Source: Eumeta japonica (taxonomy: Eukaryota > Arthropoda > Insecta > Lepidoptera > Psychidae). Taken from it: a DNA stretch of 64,000 nt. The first letter of the stretch is position 1. Each line of letters begins with the position of its first letter. The stretch is from assembly GCA_005406025.1 (NCBI GenBank), contig BGZK01002020.1, positions 21,716 to 85,715 of the forward strand, in the 5' to 3' direction. The position numbers were made by a program, and so were the translations under genes. The notes beneath the pieces were generated by a model. It did not search any database. It had not been told where the DNA came from and saw nothing but the letters and a program-made list of their open reading frames with translations. Positions 23,886 through 38,600 of the stretch are shown in pieces.

Positions 23886-25984
23886 AAAACTGACGAGAAA
23901 AGTGATAGCGTACGACAGACGTCTTCATCCATCGTAAGTTTCTTTTGGAAAGGCGTAATAAGGAAGGTGGTGCTGCATTAGAGATGGATGTATCGGGCTT
24001 ACAATTACTAACATTCTTATAAAGAATATATTTTTTTTAAGTTGGTCTATGTTTTTTAATTATTTCACTAGTATGAAATTAAAATTGCTTTAGTGAAAAT
24101 GCAATATGAAGTCAAGAGAACAAATAACGTTTTCCTCCGTAAATATAAAAAGTGTTTAAATTTATTAAAAAATTTTTAGATTTTCATTATTATATTTTTG
24201 GAGCAATCAGTTGGAGTTTGGTAAAAAAAAAAACACATTATTAGAAAGAACTTTATATTTTTAGCTTTAATTAAAAAAATGTCTAAGTTACATTACCGTT
24301 GTAACTTTGATGATAGATACATGAAAATAGTAAATTAACAGAAGACGCTAGACTATTGACACTAGAAGCTTATGCACAGTACAAAGAACATTATAATCTC
24401 TTTGTCGCAATACACGATAGTTATTTACAAAGAACAAATTATAAAATATTTACATTGCTTTAATGACTTCAAAGATTACAGAATATACGTGTTACAGTAT
24501 TTATAAATAAAACAATCTTCTAATAAAATAAAATTCTCTTTCTTGTACAGGAAATTGATCAAAAGTCTGATATTGATATACACATAACAACCCTTAACAT
24601 TAACAAATTCACTGTCAACACAACAACTATATCCCCCTATCGACAACACTGTTCGTTCATAAAAGAATCGTTAAAACCATAGACAAATATAAGACGACGT
24701 GGGTCGATAGACGGCATAAGTAATTACCAGAATTCCTCAGCGCCTCCGTAGAAAAATGCGGGTGAAGTTATTAATCATACGAATATTTCCTTTACGCCTA
24801 CTTGTACAATATCTAAGCTATCTATCTATCTAACTATACATACATCCATCATATACCGGTACTCAGATATGGCACATTAATTACAAATCCTATCAGTCTT
24901 TCAAACACGAGCGTTTAACATTTACAGCGTCTTAACGGCGAATTTTGGTAGATTGTATTAGAAGGGGCGTCCGCGACACGCGACGGCCGAAGCCATTCCA
25001 TCGATCACCATCACTTATGGAATCCTTGCGGAAGTATTGCTAGTGGCGAAAATAAAGGTCGTCAATCGATTCTTGTGAAAAATTAATCCCTTTAATTTCT
25101 GAACTTCATTACTGAATCGAATTTTTATTCTCAATTAATTTATGTACGAAATGTTAAGTAATTAATAAAATCCATTTATATATGCGTTCGTTAGTTTTTC
25201 TTGTACGTCAGCCAGGACATTCGTAATGGGATTTAGGATCTAGGGATAGAAATATTTGAGTAGGAAATAATAAAAATAGAAAAAGAGATATAACTATAGA
25301 AATCTTATGAGGTCAGAAGATAAAAACTGAACAGTAAGAACTGCTTTATTATCATTTCTTACTCAAAAAAGAGATCAGTCTTTATTGCTGAAAAAAACCT
25401 TTTGATTCTTAAGATCTGTTTTAAATTTTGTCCTTCTGTCTGGGAAAATAATTATTTTTAAAGATGTTTGATCTGAATAATACAGCAACATATAAAACAA
25501 AATAAAAATAAACGTATTTGCCGTACGGCGGTTTCATAATAGATATTATACAGAACACTTGAAAAACGATTATCGCTGTACAAGTTCAGCTTTCAGGGTT
25601 CTGAATAGCTTTAAGAGTTGGATAAAGAAAAAAACTTTACTAAAATTTGATCTGTAAGTGTGTCAAGACTGTTTTACTCGCGTGTTAAAAATGTCATTCA
25701 ATTTTACTATGTTACTGTCGACACAGGTAAGTTATAAACTGCTTGCCGACATCCACTTTCGGTGTTGAAATCCCAGAAAAATATTTTTCTCGAGCTCGAA
25801 TATAGATGAAAAAATTACATGTAACGTATTTTCTTTCTTTCATACATTAGCTCATACTCCTTCGCGCTGTAGTTCGTTACAAATAAACTGATAACGGTAA
25901 ATTTAAACCTCGCTGTCGACAGTAGAAAAACACTACCAATCTAAGTAGTATTATCTCCCTGTTAATTCTCAACCCGAAATCCCA
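23886..25984. other. AT-rich 3' flank of the DIP gene, nothing seen
   Basis: No open frame or repeat I can support. A small CpG-rich spot lies at 24960-25010. Confidence 0.4.
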
Positions 25985-26300
25985 GCTAATGTCTCGAAGG
26001 AAAGTCGGTCGACGTCGACTGCTTCAGCATTTTCCCACGCTTCGAGTGTTACGCTCGAGTGCTACAAGCGCACCGAGGCCGTAACCGGTGCACAGGTTTG
26101 TAATTAACAATCGTTATTAATAACACGATGCTCGCGCGCCGAATTACAATTTAATGAAGTGCTGTTTACCGGCGCGTGCTTTATTAGCGTAATTGCGCGG
26201 GCCCCGCGCGAAGCGAATTCGCTCTTCTGTAAATAATCGCGACGCTCCGTGTAATATCGCCTTCGCGATGTGTCGCCGATGCGCCGTTAACACTGTTTTT
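25985..26300. other. GC-rich block downstream of the DIP stop codon
   Basis: CpG-rich text including GTCGGTCGACGTCGACTGCT and GCGCGGGCCCCGCGCGAAGC, beginning about 230 nt beyond the stop. Could be conserved 3' UTR or a downstream regulatory element. The 69-codon minus-strand frame here has no recognisable product. Confidence 0.35.
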
Positions 26301-26431
26301 TTTTCTCTAACATTACTTGTCGATCGTCTACATAAATACAATTTAACGGACATTCATTAATTATACGGCGCTACATTTTGCTAATCTTAAAGTCGTACTG
26401 TACAATGATAACGTAACGATTTCTATTTTTT

Positions 26432-26437
26432 TTTATT
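26432..26437 (-). promoter_or_regulatory. Candidate polyadenylation signal of the DIP gene
   Basis: AATAAA on the minus strand, about 95 nt after the stop codon. It sits in an A/T-rich run where chance matches are common. The GC-rich block further downstream (25985-26300) could equally be part of a longer 3' UTR. Confidence 0.25.
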
Positions 26438-26531
26438 TTTATTTTAGGTTTTCCAATATCGACACAATGTACAAACACTAGACAGCGGTCCGTTGGCACT
26501 AAGGGTCGTCCGGCCGGCCGCCCGGGCGGCG

Positions 26532-26632
26532 TCAGCTCCACAGCAGACGAGACACCTCGAACGCGCAGACCGCGGTCACCCACAGCGACGCGCCGACGGC
26601 CGTCGAACTGGACGGCGAGTTGGTTTCGTAGT
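26532..26632 (-). CDS. DIP gene terminal exon: C-terminal tail and stop
   Basis: Last coding exon, 101 nt: two bases completing an aspartate codon, 32 further codons and TGA at 26532-26534. It encodes YETNSPSSSTAVGASLWVTA followed by VCAFEVSRLLWS. A small-residue, serine-rich segment followed by a mostly hydrophobic C-terminus fits the GPI-anchor signal expected for DIP/lachesin-type proteins. The tail is short and contains one Glu and one Arg, so the signal is not ideal and a different anchoring cannot be excluded. The acceptor is CAG at 26633-26635 after a pyrimidine-rich tract. A short alternative continuation is not apparent. Confidence 0.8.
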
Positions 26633-29600
26633 CTGCGAGAAGAAAGGTTTTCCTTATTTTTGAACTTATACTACTTTTAGTGTTTCAGTAAACGGATTAG
26701 TGTATTTTTAGCTTGTGACTGATACAACGATACCTATGTAAAACACACAATTTATTTTTGGGTATGCGCTATCTATCAACCTATAATGCGAAATCTCAGA
26801 AGCGCAGCCTATTAAGACAAAATCATATGCGCGGCAAAAGAAGTTGCCACTGTTAAAATCCCTGAAAATATAATTATGTTTATATTTTCCACTGTCAAAA
26901 TTGTGTATCAAGATTTGAAGCTAAATAAATTTATGTATTATTTTTATGTGTAAAATTATGTATTTAATGACACAGAAAATAGCACACATTGGATAAATTC
27001 TTAATTTTGCACAAATTTTTGAATTTTGAATATGCCAAATCAAATGTTGAATAATATGAAGAAGTAATTTTTATTATTATTTTCAATACCGCCGAAGAAA
27101 TACAATTTTCCATATGTATACAAATGCATTTCTTATGAAAGACGATCTTATTTTCAGGGCATTAAAATTAACAATATATGTAACTAGAAATGTACTTTAC
27201 TTAAATATAAGAAAAGCAACAATAATTATTAATAACTAGTAAAATTTGATTTCATTTTTTTTTACTTAACGTTTTACTTATTATCCATTAAATAAGATAA
27301 TCAAAGAAAAAAAATTAGCAGCCAATACGAAAAAGAAAGAAGGAAAAGTCTTAGCAGAATAGACGTAAGTAAATAATGGGGATGGCCTCACCGATATCCT
27401 TCCACTCTTCGACCTCGTAGTCCCCGATGACCCGGTTCTCGGCGGAGCTGTCGCGCCAGCGGGTCTTTTGTCTCCCTGCGGGACGTAATTAACGTACACA
27501 TTACTACAGCTGTTGCCGCCGCCGAGATAAACATCCAATAATGAAATCTTTCCCGTATTTGGCTTCCACTCGTATCCGTTTGATTAGTCACGACGGGTGG
27601 AGTGGGAGTGCGGCGACGTCGGCGCGCGGACGGGCGTGCATCGGGATTTATTAAGTATTGGATGTTACGACAACGAATGATTGTCTTTTAGTTATTATGC
27701 TTGTAGATTACGTGAATATCGAAACGGAACGGTGTGTGCTGTTCTTGGTTTCGATGCCGGTCACACTTTTGATTTGTTCCCAATTTCGGTCCCGATTCTG
27801 GTTCTCAATTCTGTTTCTCGTCACACTTTCGTTTCGATAATACTGCCGGTCACATCGCTGTATGGATAAATTACTGTATGGTCGAAGCCGAGATAAATGC
27901 TAGTATTGAAATAAAATATAGGCTGTTATTATTCGGAGTTAGTTATATAAAAGGAGGTAATAATTTTTACAATAGGTATAGTACTGTACTCTAAAAAAAC
28001 AAACCAAATTGACGATACGTGATACTAAGTACATAAAAACATATGCTTAATTGTATGCAAAGTTATGTAAAAAATTCCACTATTTTAAAGTTTTGCAAAC
28101 ATAAACATGGAGCTTTATATACAAAGACTGAATTGTTAAATTTCCGTTTGAATATATTTTTTATGTATCTATTTAATTTCCCTGAAGAAAACATAAACAA
28201 ATACTTTAAATTTTTAATCACCTCTTTAGATGCATTACACTAATTAGTTCTATTGTAACTTGAATCACGTCATAATAATAAAAAAAAAGAAGTATATCCG
28301 GAGGTTCTCAAAGCAAATAGGAAAAATACAACTCTTACACGTTACAATAACGTCGAGAACAAAAAAAGAAGTAAATCTCTGTCAGGGGTAAAAAAGGAAA
28401 CGTCGGGTTTGGCGTTAGAACATAACAGATGGCGTCATAAGACATAAAATAAAGGCCAAAAATCTGTAACAATAAAACCCGCATTGAAAGTCAAAGCGTA
28501 AACAAAATGGCTTTCCTCCACAATAATATTACTAACGACCCAATTGTACGGAAGCATCGGGCCGTGCCGCAAAACCAATAAATACATAAATCCACCATCG
28601 ACCTTTTCCGAGCGAGCGGCCCAGGGCGGCCGCGGCGGGGGGCGAGCGCGCGCGGGCAGGTGGAGCGCCCGCGCCGCCTTTCTGCCTCTCTGATCGCGCT
28701 TCACGAACCGATACGGGAATTCTGAATTTTCCAGCCGTCCACCGGCTGGTGACTGCACTCTTATTCATAGTTGCAGCGAGTAGTCTCATGAGCAATAGTC
28801 ATTATTTTGGCCGACATTCTTTATTTGTAGATGATCGAGGAAAACGGTCACTAAGAACTGTCGAATGTCTTATTGCTTAGCAAAGTAATGATGAAACTTT
28901 TTACCTATGTGATGTTAAAAAAAATGCGTTTTTACGCCGTAATAAAATTTGTTTCATAATAATATATCGATAAAAATATATATATAACGTCCTAAGTAAA
29001 CGAAACAATCCATTATTTCAGATTTCGATAAGTCTGGCCTACTAAGTAATAACTTTTTGTTAGAAATTCTAGCAGCAGGCATTTCTTTGTCAAATACTTA
29101 TTGATATTGGAGTCATAACTATTACAAAAAAAAAAGTACTAGACTACTCACAAATAAAGACCAATAAGACTCCCTTTTTTGATGTAATAAAATTGTAAAA
29201 AAAGGGGGATTTATTTAGATGAATTATTAAATAACTTACGTTCGTGTAGGAAAAAAAGTTCGGGCCTAATTTTCGTTTCAGTTTTATTCGCTTGGATGTA
29301 GATTTCTAGCCACAAGTCCTACTTACCGAAATCTTTTTCGATATTGATGGTGAGATAGAACCCGTTCGCGATTTTATTCTTATGCTCAGTCACGATCACA
29401 ATGCCTATACAGATTTCGGTCCGTGATACAGGAAAAAACAAATCGATCTCGTGTCATTTTTCTACATCGATGCAATAACCGTATCTAGAAGTAGCGATAA
29501 ATTGATATAAAACCGCACTCGAAGAATTACTATATCTACACTGTTAAAAATTTTTGTAAAATTACAATTGTTTTACAAAACAAATATGAGAAAAAATTCA

Positions 29601-32600
29601 AATCTATGTATACTAATACAAAACATAATACAATTCGAGTAAAATTACAAGACATGTGAAAGAACTTACTATCATGAGTTGTAATTTTGGAACTTTTGTG
29701 TAATAATCCTAAGCGTGTTGTAATTTTTCCTAACTGTTGGTGAATGTCCAATGAAATGTAAAATTACAAAAATTGTTTGTAATTCCATTTACAATGCATT
29801 TTTTTGTGATATCACATAAAATTCTGAAACTCAAATTAGTATGAGTTATTAAGAATTTACAAATAATTTTATTATTTTTGTAACACAATTTTGAAAATTG
29901 CATTACGTATTGTAATTCTATCAAAAGTTTTTACTTCTCTAACGTGTATTATAATTTTCTATAATTGTTGTTTAATTCCAAACAAAATGATTTGAAATTC
30001 ATAAAAATTATTTGTAATTTGATTTACAATACTTTTTTTATGTAGTTTCGAAAAAATGTTGAAGCTCAAATTAGGATGAAATTATTAAGGATCTACAACC
30101 AATTTCATCATTTTTATAACGCAGATTTAAAAATTGTATTATGTATTATAATTCTAAGAAAAGTTTTCATTTCTTTTGTACGTATTGTCATTTTTGTTTA
30201 TAATATGAAATTATAAACTTTCGATTAATTTCGAAACTGTTCGTAATTTCATACACAATACTTTTTTTGTGGAATTATGAAAAAATGTATAAGATAAAAT
30301 TACTATGAAAACATTAAAAATTAACCAATAATTTTATTATTTTTATATCGCAAATTCGAAATTGCATCATACATTGTGATTTTTCAAAACCATTCATTAG
30401 TTTTGAATCGAACGGTTCTATAATTCACAATAACTGTTTGCAATTAGATCTGAAATATTTTTTTTTGTTACAAAACAAATATTAATATTGAAATTACCAT
30501 GAAATCATTGAAAACTTATAAAATTTTCTAGTATTGAAATTTAAACTGAACTTTCAAACCGTCTTTAAATAAGCTGTATACAGCTGTAGATCTATATAGA
30601 TCATCATTTTCAGAGCGATACGTTGCCCGTGCGGTAAAATTTTTTGTCTCGGGTTACAAATATTGCGAGTCCAAATCTTCACAACGTTTAATTTTAATTA
30701 TAAATTATAATCATTAAATGTTTTTCGTTTGCACTATACACGCAGTATAATTTTCAATAGATTAACATAATATTTTGAATGAATTCTTAGTAGTCTAATC
30801 AACACAAAGTTAACAAAATACAGTAAAGTTTATAATTTATATAGAGATATAAATATTGAAAGTTTTAAGACTTAGACAGACCTTTTATATAAAATGGTAT
30901 ATTTTAAACTCAGATTTTTTCCGATATCAGAATTTTTCGGTTCACCAGAGGTTAAGATCGTCACAAAATTAAATAGCGATTACATTTGTATTTTTTTTTC
31001 ATATTAAATGTTATTTGACATGCCTTCTCATGTAAATCCGGTTTTTCAATTGACTACAATTTATTTTTGTTTTCATAAAACTGAAAATATTTAAAATTGT
31101 TAAATATACTGTAATTATTAGAAATTTTCATTATTCCGAATGAGCGGAATTTACAATTTATTAATTATTATTTTAATATTTGTCGTCAAAAGAATAATTT
31201 ACTCTTTCTTCTTCTTCGCTATCTGTGAGACAAATATAAAAAAGTTTTGTAGTTTTTCTAAACTGAGTTGAAATTAATTGTGTAGTAAATTTACGATAAA
31301 TCATTTTGAAATTACTAAACATTTTCTACAAAAGTTGTTTGGCAAAATTACACTATTTGTATGGTAATTTTACTAAGCGAATTTCCGATAATCGTTTGGT
31401 AAATTTCAACAAATGTTTTGTAATTTTTCGAAATTGATTTGAAATAAATTGTATTGTAAATTTACAAAACGGAGTTATATTATTACTTTATTGCTGTGCG
31501 TAAAAACTTCCAACACTTTTTTTGTAAACTTACTACAAAAAATTTTAACAGAGTGTATTCGCTTGCGGCATACGCATCCTTATATCCGATATTCGTACAG
31601 TGAACGGCTAAATCTAGAAATTTTGTACCAGAGTCGAGCGACCGCAACGTTTTAATGGGCGAGACCTTCGTCAGCGCTGAAATCGACAACAAGAGGAATG
31701 CCCGGATGTCGCATCAGCCTGAAAAGTCCAGGGGGAGCTAGAAATGATGACGTCACCGAAATTACCTTTCTTTCTCTCGGTAAACGACGGGATGTACTTT
31801 GCGGTGGTGCTGACTGTGGACGGGGCGGGGATTTCTGAAATCAAGTATTCCTTTTAGAACTATTCAACGTCAAAATTACCCATATGGCTACAACTAAAAT
31901 TTAGATTAATACGACCGTACATTTTTTACTGATCGATAAAGGTTGCAGAAGAATAAAGTTAAAATTCCTTAAAATGTACAGAATGTAATTTGAGTCCAAG
32001 CGTAAAACGCACCGCTTCGACACTTAATCTCCAGGTGCCCGTGAGTTACTTTTCAAAGATATAAGGGCTAAGTTAAGTGAGTCAATGTGGCATGTAATAT
32101 AGAAGTAGTAATTATATGTTATGAAAGACTCCAAAAAAAAAATGCTTTCAACCAATTTAGCTTGTTTAAATATATTTGGTGGCGATAGCTGTGTAATTCG
32201 TTGTATTAACGAATAATACGTATTATTTAACCCATAGGATTAATCGAACAGATATTAAGGTTGGCATAGGCAATAAAACTATTGGTTCGCCAAGAATTAA
32301 CTATAAAGATTTGTTGTGTTAATTAAACTTTTGGTTAGAAAGATAATTTTCTTTAAATTGTCGATGAATTCTACATTTACAAGTGAAAACGGATGCAGTT
32401 AGCCATTGTAAAAAAAGGAAAAGACAATTTCTCTCTTATTTGGTCAACTTTGAATAAAAGTAAAATTGCCTTCTTAGTCGGCACCAGAATGCATAAAGAA
32501 AACATTATTTTTTATGAATTTTTAATTTACGGCATGAATCGTCCAACTATGGAAAACTTATAAAATACACAAAAATAAATGCTTTAATTTTATACAAAAT

Positions 32601-35600
32601 TACCGCTGTAAGTTTTAGGTTTAATAAATAATTACACATATTAGTCAGCAATCATTATAATAACTATTTTATTTATTTCATAATCGCAATCAAATTTGTT
32701 CATTCGATTTTATACCGGACCAAGTTTTAAATATATTGAAAATATGTAAATGGTCTCACCATCGAGTCGAATGACTCCATCCGTTTCGCCCAGCGAATTT
32801 TTCGCCACGCAGCGGTAGGACGAGAAGTCTTTGGCGGATACGTTTCGTATGGTCAAACGCATTCGTCTGCTGTAGCCCTCGTCGCTCATTAGGGTTAAAT
32901 ATTTTTGACCTAAAAAAAAGGCGATGGTATTAAAGCCCGTCGTTTCTGAAATTCAACGCGGTAGATATGCGTTAATGGGCGCCGCTGGCGATAGCTGTCT
33001 CTAATATCAAAGCAAGCGTAGGCTGCTAATTTAAGAGTAGCGGGCGGGGGACATACAGGGACTCGGTCGAATAGATTATGGAGACTACATAACACTGAGT
33101 GCATGTAAGAAAATATTTGTGCTCATAAAACGAAACAGATTGTAGTGTAACATTAAAATAATTGCTAGTGCGAACGGCTTTCATTTCCTTAATATATTTT
33201 ATTCGAGATATTAACTGACGAAGCCACGAAATTTAATATAGTTCTTTTTGAAACGTAGTTCCTTAACGTGGCTTGCGGGAGGTGTTAGCAGAAATCGTTA
33301 CGTAAGGAAAAAGCGTTATGCTCCCTCTATTCGATTCTCAGTGACTCTCTTTCTCTTGCTCTAACAAACGCTAGGTATTAGGTAAGTGTGGCGGCAGCTG
33401 CTTGTGGCGTGGCACTAATTTCGTTTTTCAATAATTTCAATTGATAAAAATATCTATCTATTATCATTTTACATGCGTTTGAAATGAATAATTATGTCAT
33501 TAGTTAATTTCTTTATGATTATGTTTCGATTTTTATCGGTTCTAGACATGAAGTTTTCAATTTAAAGTCTTTGATAAACCCATTTTATACACATAAAAGT
33601 GACACCTAGTATCGACTTAAAAATATGTAATTTTACAGCTTGACGAACTTGATAAAAATTTTAATAAAAAAAAAGATGGCACTATTTAGTGTTTTATTTA
33701 GTGTTAGTTTTTAAAAAACTTGTAATTTATTATTTTGTATTTATTATATCCAATAATAAGTAACTGTTTATTTTTTTAAAGATATCAATTTGTATTTCTC
33801 GTTTCATTACGCACAAAATTGTTATTTTTTTCACTGTTCCTGTTATTTGACATAACACATTATAAAGCGAAAGGAACCTCGTTCCAACTGGGTATCTCAC
33901 GACACTTCTTGTTTTTTTTTTACTTAAGCGTTGTTTACATGTTTTGAGTATTTTCAATCGTGAAATGTGATTAGATTATTGTTTATTGCTTGTAAACTTT
34001 TATATTTTAGATCACGATACACGTACTCACCGGAGATGATCATGTCCCCGCGGTCCGTGGTCCAGTAGTTGATGGACGAGGGAAAGGCCTCAGTGTGGCA
34101 CTCCAGCGTCACGTCCTGGCTCACGTACGCGCCCTCCAGCTGGTTCGGGATCGACAGCATCGGCGGAACTGACACCAATATTTCAATAAAAAAATTATGT
34201 ACCTACTTTCTGTTTACAGAAGGGAATATGCGCCTGAAGGAGATAAAGGTTAACTTTTTTTTTCCAAACTTTTATGGTTCAGCACTATATTTCTGTTAAT
34301 ATTTTTTAATGTAATTTACAATTTATTACGAAATTATTATTGTGTGAAGAGTGCAAAAAAAGTTGAAAATTCAAATTAGTTGAAACGCAACGTTACTACT
34401 CAGATGATCTGACCAATAATGGTAACCATGTGTGATGTCAAGCGTATGTCAACAAAGCGCTATATCGGCTTTGTGAAATTTATTGTGATTTCAGTATAAG
34501 AATAAACAATTTATCGGATGCATTACTTATTGTATTTTTCCACATAGGCACAATAAAATGCTTATAAGTTGGTTTTTTGGTTTCTTCCGTGATAATCGTA
34601 AAATAGAAAATCGGTTGCACAATAATTCGAAAATTTGTAGGTTAGTTGCTTGTTGTCATCGACTTTGACGTCACGTCAAGAAGCGTAGCAAATGTAGAGC
34701 ATCTAAAATTCCTAAACCTTTTTGACAATCTCAAAATTTTTTTCTTACTGTATTTTAGTTTTTTCGTGCGGAATATTTTTATTACAAAAATATAAAGATA
34801 GTGGCTATTGTATAAAATATATATAAAAAAAGTGCATACGCCCTATAATGCATATGCACTAAGTCGTTTTGTGTTTATTATTTTCTATTAAAAGACCTGA
34901 ATTAAGGAGACAGTAAAAAAATTTGATTAATGAAATGAAGTATGTTGGTTTAACCGAATGACGCGAAACGTGTAATATATAAAGCGACTGCGCATGGTCG
35001 TACCGTAAGCGTGCAGTGTGAACTACGGCCTTTCGAGTAAATATCGTTATGCATCACTTCTAATGCAATTTAGAAAGAAGAAGGCCGAGATAAGTAAAAG
35101 CAATTCGCTTTTCATTCATGGGCGGCGAAGAGTGCGCGGGGCGGGGCGGGCGGCGCGGGCGGCGCGGCTGCGATGCGCACGAGGCGCCGCCCGCCCCGCA
35201 GATAGATAGTATCGCCGTTACGCGTTCGTGCCGTATTCACGTCAGCATAATGCTCTAATTGGGCGCAATTACGGCCGATCCGGCGGAAGGCGCCGTCAGG
35301 TAGAGACGCCGCGTCGTCGTAAATACTCGTTAACGACGCCCGCCCCCGAGAAAAATAATATTTCTGAACGCTGACTCCCGCCGAAAGAAAAGGACGTGAA
35401 AATGCTCACGTTCCTGCGAATCGAGGTATTCGGGGGCGAGTTAATGGCGCGCGCGAAATGTGGGAAGAATTTCCTTTCTTTTAGGAGAAAATGATATCGG
35501 AGGGTCTCCCCTATTTACTCACGCGACTCGTTCGGCCGCGGCGGGTAATTGCGGGGGATGGAACATGTAACGCTAATTAGAGACACCGTAAAGTTGATTC

Positions 35601-38600
35601 GCCGGCACCCGCGCGCCCCGCGCCCGGCGTCGTTAACGACTCCGCGTAGTTTTAGTTTCCCGGATCACGTCTCTGCGTGAAGTAAAAATTAATTAACTTC
35701 GTCATTGATGCCTCCGAAGTCTCGTGCGGCGGCGCCGGCGTCGAAAGCGAAACTTATTCAATTACAAACTTCCAAATGTATGAAAAGTTTATTTAATATA
35801 CATCGGCAAGAATAGGTGTAATATGTAATATAAATAGAAAGGTACTCTGGAAGTTTACGTCCCTAGAGCGCTTAAAAATTAATTTTTCTTATCACGTATA
35901 GAAGTATCGAACTAGAAAATTGGTGTTCACGAAATATTTATAATGTTCAATACATTAACGCAGACTTAATGGAGCAGCGCGCGTAGCAGTAAAAACATTT
36001 TTTAATAACGTAAATCTATGAACAACAAGTATACATATATATTAACAGTGGCTGATTGTGAATAAAGAAACAGTCAACTAGTGACATATTACTAAAAAAG
36101 ATACACGGATTTGCTTCATTCAATCATAGTATTTATGTAATTTAAAACGGCCTATAGTAAAAGTTTTATATGGGAATCGATTATAACTATCAATGACTAT
36201 ATAATAACTTTAGATGCAGCTAAAGCTAAATTAAAGTCGATATTGATTGCTATTAATCGTTATTGTTATGTGCTTTCACCTACAACTTTTATTTATTTAT
36301 CTTAACTATAAAATCCCAGTGCGTTTATCGAGACCACCATTCTCCGAAGTTGCAAGTTCATTAAATTTCTGAAGCACTCGAATGAGGGTGCATTTTTAGC
36401 AGTTGAAGTGTGCAACGACCGACTCGCAGTGGCCAACTTAAACTGCATTCGACGTGTTTGTCCCTAAAACGCTTTCCTTGTACTAAATATTCAATTAGTG
36501 CGTCGCGCTCAACCAACACGGCGGTACGAAGGAATCTTTTCCGGGACAGCTGTTGGGACATAACAGAATTAATTAAATCTTAAATGCGTATGAAGAGGAA
36601 GTAATAATTACGGAGCCGCTCACGCATTACAATTTCTTTAATCTCTCGCATCGCATTCACAAAATTTGATTTTGCGAATAAAACCGTTCAAAATTGTCAC
36701 AAGCAATACTGCGAGTTTTGGTACATTTAATTAGACTAACATGAATTAATTTAAATTGAAAGCCATTCCTGGGATAATCGTTGCCTGCCAAAATAAATCG
36801 CTTTAAAAAAATGATTTGGTAGTTTGAAATCAACTACAATATTCGATCCAAACGCCTATACCTGTTGCATACTTACACTGCACCATGAGCATGACCCGTT
36901 TGCTGATGGAGGGCGGGACGCCGTTGCTGGCGATGCAGAGGTAGGCGCCCATGTGGAGTCTCGACACCTTCCATATGGTAAGATTTTCGCCGTCTACCAC
37001 GCTCACTGTAAAAATTATTAAATATTAATGCCACGGTTATTTATTTTCTCTTATTTAATCTAATTCCGTATATCGTTTTTCTGTATTTTGTTCTGTTTAC
37101 TGCGGACTTACCACTTTGTGATTGTTGTCGGTGCCATCCATAAATTAAATTGTTCATTATCTGAAGTAATATATTTGAACTGAACTATAACAATCTCTAC
37201 AAGAGGAATCCCATAAGTGACATAATTTTTATAAAAACGGGTAACATAAGACGTTAGGTGTTTTTAAAAAACAGAAAACGAATAAGAACACAATGAAGAA
37301 GTGATAAATATACATTCAAATGATTCAATGTGTTTTGGTTGTTGTAACTTATGTTTTTGAATACATTTTTGATAATGAACGAGTGGCATTTAAGAATTCG
37401 GCTTTGTACTCCATCAAATTAAAATCAAGTTTTTGTTGCTGTCCTATTGAATCTCGACATTATTAAAGTTAAAGAAAAATCAGTAAAAGATGAAGTATTT
37501 TTGATACATTAAACAATCTTATAACTCTAGGCTCAAAAACCAGGTATTCACGTAATGTCACCTATTGTTGATGTTATTAAAGGGGAGATTGATCTTAACG
37601 TAGAGGAAACTTTTGCATATGCGATCTTAAAAAAATCTTTTGCTTATGCGTTGGCTTTTGGCAATGCACATGCAAAAGATTTGGCATGATACAAGGCGCA
37701 GGATCGTCTGCAGACTTAGAGCCTCTTCCATAATTTCTTTTTATAGTGAAATTTAACGATTGTTCGGGCTAACATCCGTTAAAAGGAAGACATGGAATGC
37801 AAATTTCGTTTTAAAAGTGACTTTTTGTTAAATGTCAATGTTAAAAGGAGGTGGTAGAATAGGCTTTTAATAGTATTAACCATTTTTTTTAAAGAATTTT
37901 TATATTCATTGTGTATATATCTTGTTATTTGATAATTATATTTTAATTAAAATAGATAAATATATTTTGTGCATACGTTATATAAATAGATAAATTATAA
38001 AAATTATACAAATTTATATATGGTTTATCTCAGAAGCGATGTTAACGATTTTGATGTAAACTTTTATTTTGATGATTTTACTTTTAGAGTTTATCTATAT
38101 TGTCGCCTTTACAAAAAAAAAGATAAAAAATCTAAACATTGCTTTATTTAGCATCATTTCGTTGAAACGTGGAATTTTTAAGTTATTACATTGCTGGTAT
38201 GCCATTTGTTATATACAAAACATTTTGCATATTATGTAGTGTACGTGTATTATTTATTTAAATATTAATTGTCGGAATAGAAATAAGCAACTTTATCTGC
38301 GGGAAGGTATCACATTACCATGAGTAATTCGGAAGGTGCCGCGCAAAGGTAGGTTGATCAGGGATTTATTAGGGCGGAGAAAAGATTTTTTCGTATTGTA
38401 TAAGTAAAAGTTGCATTAAAATCTTTTTAATTGTGGTGTATGCATCTGGCTAATTTTGATACCCTTTAATAAGTGACATTAAAAAAAAACCCTTAAATAA
38501 GTGACATTAAAAAAAAAAACCAAAACAGTGCCCTGACTTTTTTCTGTTTTTCTGTCCACCAATATTACTAAATTTAACCTAGATATTCGTTACATTATGA

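Noticed and set aside
27281..27591. Two longer minus-strand frames across the linker exon
   Set aside because: They read through intron sequence. The third frame, bounded by CAG and GTGAGG, is the only one that keeps phase 1 with both neighbours.
32910..33104. 64-codon minus-strand open frame directly upstream of the Ig3 exon
   Set aside because: It ends on the intron side of a strong acceptor at 32910-32912, and its frame does not lead into the Ig3 reading.
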